Shown here piece after piece: positions 51,859-60,400 of a DNA stretch of 64,000 nucleotides. The position numbers were made by a program, and so were the translations under genes. Positions within the stretch are counted from its first letter, which is position 1, and the number at the start of each line of letters is the position of its first letter. The stretch is from Phascolarctobacterium sp. (GTDB lineage Bacteria; Bacillota; Negativicutes; Acidaminococcales; Acidaminococcaceae). The notes under the pieces were generated by a model. That model saw only the letters and a list, made by a program, of their open reading frames with translations, made no database searches and had not been told where the DNA came from. The DNA is taken from the NCBI GenBank assembly GCA_003150755.1, contig QAMT01000023.1, forward strand, positions 124,001 through 188,000. Reading direction: 5' to 3'.

Positions 51859-51882
51859 AACAGGACCCTATCGGGTCCCGTT
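51859..51882 (-). terminator. Stem-loop between the first two ompH genes
   Basis: Minus strand AACGGGACCC-GATA-GGGTCCTGTT with only a weak T-rich tail; possible attenuator or mRNA stabiliser. Confidence 0.5.
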
Positions 51883-51885
51883 AGA

Positions 51886-52371
51886 TTATTTTCCGCTTTG
51901 CAAGGTTTTCGCCACTTCGTCAGTAATATCGAGACCGCCGTAAACTACGGTATTTTTTTCAACTACAACTGCCAGGCCTTTTTTGTCGGCAACTTTTTTG
52001 ATAGCTGCCTCAATTTTCTGGAACACCGGCTCCATGAGCTCTTTTTCCTTGTTGGCAATTACTTCCTGCAGCTGCTGGTAATAACGCTGTTTTTCGGTAT
52101 CGTTCATATTCTGGCTTTTTTCATCAAAGTTTTTCTGCTGCGTAGCAATTTCCTGTTTCATTGCTTCCTGCACGCCGGAAATATCCGGAGATTGGGCCAG
52201 AAGCATCTGGTAATTAACAACGCCGATTGCAGATTCGGAAGAAGCTGCCGAAGCGATGCTGCTAAAAGTTCCCTGCTGCACCGTAATGGCAAAGCAGCTG
52301 AGTACAAAAATTGCGGCAACAAACAAAGAGATCATTTTAACATTTTTCGGATTGCGTAATTGCTGCATCAT
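51886..52371 (-). CDS. skp: OmpH/Skp-family periplasmic chaperone
   Basis: Protein of 161 residues with an N-terminal signal anchor (about 12-32), then IGVVNYQMLLAQSPDISG, a coiled coil (about 65-130) and VVVEKNTVVYGGLDITDEV. Length and pattern match Skp. ATG 52371 follows AGGGAT at eight bases; a longer frame begins at 52392. No lipobox, so it is soluble or anchored by the signal segment. Confidence 0.9.
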   Translation of the reverse strand: MMQQLRNPKNVKMISLFVAAIFVLSCFAITVQQGTFSSIASAASSESAIGVVNYQMLLAQSPDISGVQEAMKQEIATQQKNFDEKSQNMNDTEKQRYYQQLQEVIANKEKELMEPVFQKIEAAIKKVADKKGLAVVVEKNTVVYGGLDITDEVAKTLQSGK

Positions 52372-52445
52372 AATAAATATCCCTGCTTTCAAATGTAATT
52401 ATATTTTTTATTATATCAGCCCGGCGTTTATCTTTCAACTAATGC

Positions 52446-53708
52446 CTACAAATTTCCCACAATACGGAAATAAGGCTTATCGTTGGAATAAACGTATTCG
52501 GCACTTAAAAATTCATGTATTCTGTAACGGACACCGATTTCTGTCGTATCCGTACCGGAAAAATATTCCGCACGAAGTCGCCACTTACTGGTAAAATCAT
52601 GCTCGGCGCGGTATACGTTTTGCCCGTCCGGACCACGCCGCATATAGCTTAGCGTGGTTTTGCCGTGGTGCAGCGCATAGCCAGCCGAAAAATCCCATTC
52701 CACATCGTCCAGCGTCAGCCCGACTTCACCGAATATTTCATCGCGTTTGGAAATAAACTTGCCGATATGCGCTCGGCCGGAAATATTATCGTCATTGCGT
52801 CCGATATCGCCGTAGCCTTCAAACCAGATTTTATATTTGTCAGAGCCCATATCAATTTCTACACCTAACGTACTGCCTGGTGAAAGCTTAACCGCCGGTG
52901 CCAGATTATGCATCTGTACGGATTTTTCATTTTGCAGCTCTGTCAAAAGCAAAGTTTCCAGCTCCGCCTGATGGCGTTTGATATATTCTACCGGCAATCC
53001 GCGCAGCGCATCTGCTTTTTTTGCATAACGCTGCTTTAAATCCAGCAGCAAAAGGTTAGGTATGGACTGCGAAGTCATGGAATAATCAACATTCTGCACC
53101 AGCTGCCCAACCGGATAAATTACTACCTGCACCACAGTGCGGTCATCTTCACGGACAACATCGACAGCAGCCTTAAATTCCGGCAGTTTTTCTTCCACCT
53201 CGGTGCGAACCATGCGGCGCAAAATACCGCCTGCCCAGTCACTGGCATCGACAGAAGAACCTTTAATAATGCTTTCGATACGGCTTTGCAGTTCTGGGAG
53301 CCGCGCTTTTAAAAGCCCGGCAGTTCCCGGTTCCACACCGGAAAACTGCAAATCAACAAATACATTTTCAACTGCTGCACTCCACGGCGCAACGCGCATA
53401 GTAATATCTGTTACCGCTCCGGCATTAACGCTGACACTTTCCATCTGATAGCCCGTCAGCACACGGTCAGCAACCTCTGCCAGCAGGCGTTCATAATCAG
53501 TGCGTGCAGCATTGATATTAACGCTGTCTTTATCTACAAAAAGCTGTTCTGCCACTACCTGCATGCTTTTGGACATCCTGTCTAACAGCACGCCGCTGGT
53601 GCCGCCGTTATCGGTAATATGCACCCGCACGCTGTCAACAGGTTCTGCCCAGGCAGGCACAGCTGCCGCACACAGCAGGCAGCCCAGCATAAAACTTCTT
53701 AAAAACAT
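52446..53708 (-). CDS. Predicted outer-membrane protein of unknown function, between bamA and skp
   Basis: Protein of 420 residues. Signal peptide 1-21 (ends VPAWA-E). The first part (about 25-290) is mixed with repeated DxR/VE segments and QVVIYPVGQLVQNVDY; the last 130 residues show alternating strands typical of a beta-barrel (ISGRAHIGKFISKRDEIFG, RAEYFSGTDTTEIGVRYR). It ends YFRIVGNL. The layout of a POTRA-like or soluble part before a small barrel is noted, but no family is recognised. Ten bases after bamA in one operon, so it probably takes part in outer-membrane assembly. Confidence 0.75.
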   Translation of the reverse strand: MFLRSFMLGCLLCAAAVPAWAEPVDSVRVHITDNGGTSGVLLDRMSKSMQVVAEQLFVDKDSVNINAARTDYERLLAEVADRVLTGYQMESVSVNAGAVTDITMRVAPWSAAVENVFVDLQFSGVEPGTAGLLKARLPELQSRIESIIKGSSVDASDWAGGILRRMVRTEVEEKLPEFKAAVDVVREDDRTVVQVVIYPVGQLVQNVDYSMTSQSIPNLLLLDLKQRYAKKADALRGLPVEYIKRHQAELETLLLTELQNEKSVQMHNLAPAVKLSPGSTLGVEIDMGSDKYKIWFEGYGDIGRNDDNISGRAHIGKFISKRDEIFGEVGLTLDDVEWDFSAGYALHHGKTTLSYMRRGPDGQNVYRAEHDFTSKWRLRAEYFSGTDTTEIGVRYRIHEFLSAEYVYSNDKPYFRIVGNL

Positions 53709-53718
53709 AATAATTTAA

Positions 53719-56127
53719 TCAGAACTGACCGCCAAAGCTGAAGTGGAACATTCCGCCATCTTCACCATAGCCATAGTCCAGTTTAACCGGGCCCAACGGG
53801 GAATTGATGCGCAGGCCTACGCCATAACTGTTTTTAATAAGGCCGAGGTCAAAATCGTCTTCAAAACGTTTATCCCACGCATAACCGTTATCGGTAAAGA
53901 GTACGCCCTGTACTTTTTTGATAATCGGGAAGCGGTATTCCAAAGTAGCTTTTAACATACTGTTGCCACGGAACTGGTCATCCTCGTAACCGCGCAGGGT
54001 ATCACTGCCGCCCATCGAGAAACGCTGGCTCAAAGGCATATCGCCGTCAGCCCAGCCTGCACCCAGGTTCAGCGCCCATACATTTTCACCGCCTGCACGG
54101 TAATAATAACGCCAGTCCGCCGTAAATTTGGTAAAGTCAAAATCGCCGCCAAGACCGGCCCATTCTACGCTATAACCAATGCGTTTGCCTTCATGCGGGT
54201 CATAAATATTATCGCGGGAATCGAACACACGTCCCAGCGTAATACTGCGGGTTGTACCAAAGTTTTCCTCACGGCGTTCTTTTGCCGTTTTAGGATAGTA
54301 AGGTTTCATATAATAATTGTCATTGAATACATCTTCATAATATTGTTCTTTATCCTGTTCATAACCATCAGCCATACCTTCATAACTGTCATCACGGTTT
54401 TTCAGGGTTACATAGTTACTGATAAATTCATTATCAGTCTTGCGGCTGAAAGTCAGCTCCTGACCTCTGCGTTTTTTATCGTAACGCGCAATTTCATTAG
54501 CGTCGATATCATAATCCGCATATTCGTTGGTAACATCGTACAGCATCAATGTTGCCTTAGTTTCTTTATCATCAATCCACGGTTTTACATAGGTGAATTC
54601 GTAGTTCTTTTCATCTTCGCCGCCGAACTCCCAACGTACGTTAACACTGTCGCCAGTACCGCGGAAGTTCCTGTCGCCTACGGAAACCATACCGATGAAG
54701 CCGTCTGCGTTACTGTAACCTGCACCGATGCCGAAAGTACCGGTGTTCATTTCTACAACGGTAATTTCAATTTCTACACCGTTCGGTTCCTGGCCAGGGT
54801 TCAGTTTAATGTTGACGTCCTCAAAATACCCGAGGTTATAAATGCGCTGCATGCTGCGGCGTGCGTCCTTGGCATTGAACGGTTCGCCCTTTTTCAGCTT
54901 CATTTCACGGGTAATAACATAATCTTTGGTTTTAACATTGCCCTTAACTTTAAAGTCTTCAACAATACCTTCGTTAACCAAAAGCAGCAAAGTCCCATCC
55001 GGCAGCATACGGATATCCGCAACACGCGCAAGGATATAGCCCTGCTTGTTATATTCTGCCTCAAGGCGCTGTACCTTTACGTTAACGTCTTTAATATTAA
55101 TAATTTGGTCCTTTGGCAAATCAAGGATTTTTTCGATTTCAGAAGTAGAAATTTTGGTATTGCCTTCTACTTCCAGCTGTTTATAAACAGGGTTTTCCAA
55201 CACATGATAAACAAGCTGTACGCCTTCCGGCACTTTTACAAATTCCGGCTGCAAGTCATAATACCAGCCCAATCCGTAAATGGCATGCAAATCCTTTGCA
55301 ATACCTTCCTGCGTTAGCTCTGTTCCTGGCTTGGTTGTGATAACCGCTTCAATATCTTCAGCTTTAGTTACTTTATTGCCGGTTACAGAAATTTTAGTAA
55401 CCAGCTGTCCGATATAAGGTGCTGCCGGTTCGCTGGCACGGCGCTGCTGCGCTATCGGCATATTAAGCACCGGTTCCTGGGCCATGGCATTGGTCTGAGG
55501 AGCCTGCTGCACTGCCTGCTGGGCTGTACGCTGCTGTTCAACCTCAGCCTGCCATTTCTGGCGTTCTTCCATCGTCATAGGGCGCAGGCTGCCGTCTTCC
55601 TCGCGAACCATCGGCTCTTTAAGCTCTGCTTCTGCCGGCTGATTTTGGCCGGCTGTTATTTGCCCGTCGGCTTCATCATCCATAGCAGTTTCATCCTGCA
55701 CGGCCTCTGCGCCGCTTTCAGCAGTCCCGGCAGCTTCCTGCGCAGGTGCTTCCGGTTTTTCTATGCCGCTGCCGCCCTCACGCACAACGCCTTTACCGGG
55801 AACAATTTCCACAATCCTGCCGCTGCCTGATTTACCGCCGCCCTGATAATTAGGGTCAGAAATATCCTCCGACGGATTATTATGCATATAATAAGTATAT
55901 TTGCCGTCCTTGCCTTTTTTAGGGAAGGATTTGCCTTCTTTTTCCTGAGCCTCACGCATCTGTTCCAATGCTTTCTGGCTGACAATCTGCTCCTTGCCGC
56001 CGATAGTCATCGTCTGGTTGGCAACAACATCAGCTGCGGAATTTTCCTGCTCTGCCGCCCATACCGGCGCTGCCATCAGTAAAGCCGCCAGACTCAAGGA
56101 CAACTGTGCATACTTTCTCTTGTTCAT
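53719..56127 (-). CDS. bamA: Outer-membrane protein assembly factor BamA
   Basis: Protein of 802 residues. Signal peptide 1-24; a long Pro/Ala/Glu/Gln-rich region (about 25-235); three POTRA domains (starts near ITKISVTGNKV-like, KQLEVEGNTKI and EDFKVKGNVKT) rather than the five of E. coli; then an Omp85 barrel with an acidic Tyr-rich loop, the GGSDTLRGYEDDQFRG motif ((V/L)RG(F/Y)), and a C-terminal FSFGGQF. It folds and inserts outer-membrane proteins. No BamB-E genes are nearby. Confidence 0.95.
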   Translation of the reverse strand: MNKRKYAQLSLSLAALLMAAPVWAAEQENSAADVVANQTMTIGGKEQIVSQKALEQMREAQEKEGKSFPKKGKDGKYTYYMHNNPSEDISDPNYQGGGKSGSGRIVEIVPGKGVVREGGSGIEKPEAPAQEAAGTAESGAEAVQDETAMDDEADGQITAGQNQPAEAELKEPMVREEDGSLRPMTMEERQKWQAEVEQQRTAQQAVQQAPQTNAMAQEPVLNMPIAQQRRASEPAAPYIGQLVTKISVTGNKVTKAEDIEAVITTKPGTELTQEGIAKDLHAIYGLGWYYDLQPEFVKVPEGVQLVYHVLENPVYKQLEVEGNTKISTSEIEKILDLPKDQIINIKDVNVKVQRLEAEYNKQGYILARVADIRMLPDGTLLLLVNEGIVEDFKVKGNVKTKDYVITREMKLKKGEPFNAKDARRSMQRIYNLGYFEDVNIKLNPGQEPNGVEIEITVVEMNTGTFGIGAGYSNADGFIGMVSVGDRNFRGTGDSVNVRWEFGGEDEKNYEFTYVKPWIDDKETKATLMLYDVTNEYADYDIDANEIARYDKKRRGQELTFSRKTDNEFISNYVTLKNRDDSYEGMADGYEQDKEQYYEDVFNDNYYMKPYYPKTAKERREENFGTTRSITLGRVFDSRDNIYDPHEGKRIGYSVEWAGLGGDFDFTKFTADWRYYYRAGGENVWALNLGAGWADGDMPLSQRFSMGGSDTLRGYEDDQFRGNSMLKATLEYRFPIIKKVQGVLFTDNGYAWDKRFEDDFDLGLIKNSYGVGLRINSPLGPVKLDYGYGEDGGMFHFSFGGQF

Positions 56128-56142
56128 TCAAATCCTCCCTAC

Positions 56143-56616
56143 TTAATCAGCATCCTGCAGAACCTGTCTGCCTGTCCTGACAAGCTGCTGCATATCTTCT
56201 TCAGCTAAATAATTTTTATAACTGGTATTGCTGTTTGTATTTGACTCAGCCGGTGCCTGAACTTTCTCAGGTACCTGCCGGGTTGTAACCGTTTGTTTAG
56301 GCGCTGGTACAGGTACTGCTGCAACAGGCTGCGCAGCAGCAGCCGGCTGGATATGGGCTTCATCATCATGCGAAACACCGGCATACCACCAGCCGCCATA
56401 GCCTGCCAGAACCAGCAGCACTGCAAAAATAGCTGCCAGCTTTTGCCGGTTCCACACCGAAACCAGCCCGCGTTTTTCCCTTAAATAACGGATAGACGCT
56501 TCTGCCAGCATCAAATCAAGTTCGCCCCGCAGTCCGTTGTTCTTGCGGAAGCTTTGCTGGGCATTGTCCAGGCTGCATTTTACATCGTTTATATTATCAT
56601 AGATATCCTTTGCCAC
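56143..56616 (-). CDS. Single-span membrane protein, possible partner of the upstream sigma factor
   Basis: Protein of 157 residues. Cytoplasmic N-terminus (about 1-58, helical, with SLDNAQQSFRKNNGLRGELD), one span (about 63-82, LAAIFAVLLVLAGYGGWWYAG), then a periplasmic Ala/Pro/Gln-rich linker and a helical end (YLAEEDMQQLVRTGRQVLQD). GTG 56616 follows AAGGGAG at eight bases. No family recognised. The topology is that of an anti-sigma factor, and the gene lies between a sigma factor and bamA, but the sequence has no known anti-sigma motif. Confidence 0.7.
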   Translation of the reverse strand: MAKDIYDNINDVKCSLDNAQQSFRKNNGLRGELDLMLAEASIRYLREKRGLVSVWNRQKLAAIFAVLLVLAGYGGWWYAGVSHDDEAHIQPAAAAQPVAAVPVPAPKQTVTTRQVPEKVQAPAESNTNSNTSYKNYLAEEDMQQLVRTGRQVLQDAD

Positions 56617-56767
56617 CGCTGAAACTCCCTTCTGCACAGACTAATTGAATATATAATCTGTTTTTTCAGGATATTTTATCATGGCAAAATTTATTATATT
56701 TTCTCATATTCCAGCAATAAAAGCAATCAGCACGCAAAAAATGTGCAACTACACTGTTTTTCTTGGC

Positions 56768-57403
56768 TTAGCTTCTTTTTAAATCGGCAATAAAGTGTGA
56801 AAGCATACCGCGGATACGCTTAACGCCGCGTTTCTGCAAACGGTAAATATGCCCGAGGCTTACATGAATGCTGTCTGCCATATCGGCAGCGCTGCGGTCT
56901 TCAAGGTAAATCCCTGTCAGCACCTGCTGCTCTTTTTCGGGCAGACGGCGCAGCGCCTGCTCAACCCTGTCAGTCAGCATATTCAGCTCGGCTTCTTCAA
57001 ACGGCGTGCGGCCGGAAGCAGCCAGAACGTCAGCCCAGGCTACACCGGCAGCATTGGTATCGTCCAGCGAAAAGCTTTTTTCACCGCTGTCCTGCTGCAG
57101 AAAATCCAGCATCCTTCCGCGTATACGGTGCATAGCAAAGACACTGAAAGCCACGCCCCGCGTATAATCGTAGCGCTCTGCCGCTTCCAAAAGTCCCAGC
57201 ATGCCCTCCTGAACCAGTTCCATCAGCTGCGGCTCCGGCAGTTTAAAGCCGGCAGCAATTTTAAACACCAGCGGCTGATAAGAAGTCATCAATCTGTTAT
57301 AAGCTTCGCGGTCACCTCCGGCATAACGCTGCCACAGCCCGGCTTCTTCCTCTCGTGAAAGCAACGGCGTTTTTTGCAGCTCTGCCAGATATTCTTTCAG
57401 CAT
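56768..57403 (-). CDS. Alternative sigma-70 family sigma factor
   Basis: Protein of 211 residues. Region 2 (about 45-110): LMELVQEGMLGLLEAAERYD, then FSVFAMHRIRGRMLDFLQ, like group 3 sigma factors. Region 4 (about 145-200): RRLPEKEQQVLTGIYLEDRS and a helix-turn-helix AADMADSIHVSLGHIYRL. Region 3 is short. ATG 57403 is eight bases after AAGGAAGG; a longer frame to 57427 exists. It sits in the outer-membrane cluster between tamB and bamA, so a role in envelope stress or envelope gene control is plausible. Confidence 0.88.
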   Translation of the reverse strand: MLKEYLAELQKTPLLSREEEAGLWQRYAGGDREAYNRLMTSYQPLVFKIAAGFKLPEPQLMELVQEGMLGLLEAAERYDYTRGVAFSVFAMHRIRGRMLDFLQQDSGEKSFSLDDTNAAGVAWADVLAASGRTPFEEAELNMLTDRVEQALRRLPEKEQQVLTGIYLEDRSAADMADSIHVSLGHIYRLQKRGVKRIRGMLSHFIADLKRS

Positions 57404-57448
57404 TAAATATACCTTCCTTAAAATCAAGTATTTTTATTTTAAAACCGG

Positions 57449-60400
57449 TCAGAATGTAATTTTATATTCCATGCCGTACCAGTCTTCGGTTGTGTCATAA
57501 TCCTTATTGCGTTCGTAATTGATGCTCAGATGACGTGAAATATCATACTGCGCAAAAATGCTTTCGTGTTCGCTGTCGTCGCTAACTGTATAGCCAACCA
57601 GCAAATTATCAGTCAGATACTTGCTGACAAGGATATTGTACTGGTCCTTTTCATCCTCAGTCAGGTCGCCGCCATCCTGCGTCAAGCTGTGGCCTGTACG
57701 CAAACGCCCTGAATAAATCATAAATTCATTCAGTCCCAGCGTTTCCTTGAAGATTTCTTCCACGTCGCCGAGCACAGTCATTTCAAGGCCAACTGACATC
57801 AGGTTCTGGAAGTCATCCTGTGTTACGCCCTGGTCCGTACCAGTTACTTCGCGCTGCAAAGTAAGCATCTTGATAATCTGGTCCTGGGTCAGTGACGGGT
57901 CGCTGCGCAGAATCATCTGCATCTGCTCCAGCGGGCCATTTACGCGCAGGAAAATATCATAACGCCTGAAACGCGCCCTGGCATCAAGGTTGACCGTTGG
58001 CAAAATATCGCCAGGCACCGGCCATGCCACAGAAGCATTCTGAATTTCAAACGGCGTGCGCAGATAGGTAATAGTACCCCTGTCTACCTTAACATTGCCG
58101 CTTATATTAGTATACACTGTACTGCCGGTAACATGCAATCCTCCGAAAAGCCACAAATCATATAAATATTTGTTATAAAGGTGAATTTTCGGTCCCAGTG
58201 TCACCTTAACATCCATGCCATAGTTACTGCTGCCTTCCGAAAGCTCCGGTATCGTCGGCATATTGACAACCACGTCATCCAGACGGATATCAGCCTGGAC
58301 AAACGGACGGTAAGCCACACCGCCGCGGCGGCTGCCTTCTTCTGTATCAGTACGGATAAAATAGCGCTGAGGGCTGATGCCTGCCGTACCATTGATGCGT
58401 CCGGTAAAAATTTCGGAAGCAAACTCCGCATCTTTAAATGCAGCGTTAATGACATAAGTTTTATCTTCTTCCGCACGCAGAGCATAGTTACCGGCTGCTG
58501 TTACCGAACCCTTGCCCATCTGCATGGAAAATTCGTTAAGGGAGATTTCGTTACCGGTGAATGCAACATTCAGATTAATATTATCAAAGACCGTATAAGC
58601 ATCCTTTAACTTAAGCGAGCCGTCATTCATACGGATTTCGCCGTAAACCAACGGTTCTTCCAGCGTACCGGACAGCGTTACGGAGCCAAGAGTTTCTCCA
58701 ACGCCCCATTCTACCATCGGCGTTAATAGATGCAGGAGCCCAAGGCGTGCATTATCAAGGTTAATCCTGATATTCATCGCAGCGTTCGGATTGCGGCGCT
58801 GTTCCTGGCTGCGCAGCAGGTCCAGCGGCATATCGCCGGAAGCCGTAAGTTTATAAATATCTTTGCTCAGCAGGGCATTTTCCAGCTTCAAATTATCATC
58901 AGCCAGACTCATCTGCGCAGTTAAAGCATCAAAGCCAATGCCCTCCACAGAACCGTCTGTAACCTCAAGGTTTGCCGTACCCTGCGGGTTATCAAGGCTG
59001 CCGCTCAAATCCACATTCATATTTATTTTGCCGCCCAGCTCCAGCGGATAATCCAAAAGCGCAGGTACAATCGCCGGATTGGCATTATTCGCCGTTGCCT
59101 TAACAGCCAACGAATTATCATGCAGGTTGACCCAGCCGCCAGCCTCAAGAAATCCAGGTTCTGCCGCAGGAGCCGTACCGTTATCCTCCGGCTTGCTTTC
59201 AGTAAGTTTCAGTTCGTCAAAATTCAAAATACCATTTTGCAAACGTCCTTTAAAACGCATAGCGTCATAACTTAAATCTTTAACCTTAATTTCAGAAACG
59301 CGCATATCGGCAAAAATGCCGCTGCCTTTACCGTTAGGGTTAATGTTCAGGCGGCCGTCTGCCACGCCTTCTATGCCAAGGTCAACCCTGGCCATTTTCA
59401 TAATAGAGCGCAGATTGCCATAGAGGAACTCTACCTTGCCGAACATATTCTGCTCAACCGCATCCAGCGTCAGTTCAGCAGCAAACAAACCGTCCGGCGA
59501 CTGCTCAAACGACGCTTCCACATGGTTGTTGTGCTGTCCGTCCGCCGTAAGTGTACCGGCAATGTTTTTCAGTTCTTCGCCGTTAATAAATACAGAATTA
59601 CTGCTGATACTGCCGTCAAAGCGCGGCTGCGCGAGTGTGCCGGTAAGGCTTCCGTGAGCATCGGCAAAGCCGTCAAGGTCAAGTGTTTCATCCCTGATAG
59701 GCAATGCGTTCAAATCCATATCTGTGATGTCTACAGTAAAATCAAGATTCTGCGCTGCATCCATCGTACCGCTCAGCAAAGCTTCCGTGGACAGCGCCTT
59801 TACATAACCGTTAGTCAAGCGCACGCTGCCGTCAGGCGCATAAGAATATGCTGCGCTTATCTGGTCTATCAAAAATCCCTCTGCACTGCCGTCAGTCAGC
59901 ATTAGGCTGCCTTCAATATAAGGGGCGGAAACAGGCCCCATAATGCTTATTTCATTATCAATATTGCCGGTAAGTTTTACATCCGGCGCAGCAACAGCTA
60001 CCAATGGCTCAGCACGGATACCGCTGGTGCTGACAGTAAGGCCTACCACAGGTTCCTCGCCAGCAATATCAACATAACCGTTAATCAGGTTATAGCCCTG
60101 CTCCATTGCCACGCGGTAATCAGTAAGCGTCAGCACGCTGCCGGTCATGTCAATTTCGCCGTGCGCTTCCGGAAATACCAGCCCTAACAGATGAATATTT
60201 TTGACCTGCGTGCTGGCATAAAAATTAATATTATTCAAATCGCCGTTAAAACGGAAGCCTGCCGTTGCCGTACCGCTGCCGTTCTGACCTGCTGCCGTAA
60301 AGAAACTGTCCAACGGAAAATCAAGCATACGCCCGCTGCCGCTGAAACTGCCGTCAAACGCAGCCTGCCCAGTCATATTAAGCGCACCGCCGTCACCGGC

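Noticed and set aside
54193..55317. 374-codon open frame on the plus strand within bamA
   Set aside because: Antisense shadow of the barrel-coding region; hydrophobic, Phe/Ile-rich composition is the mirror of Glu/Asp/Lys codons, and there is no start signal.
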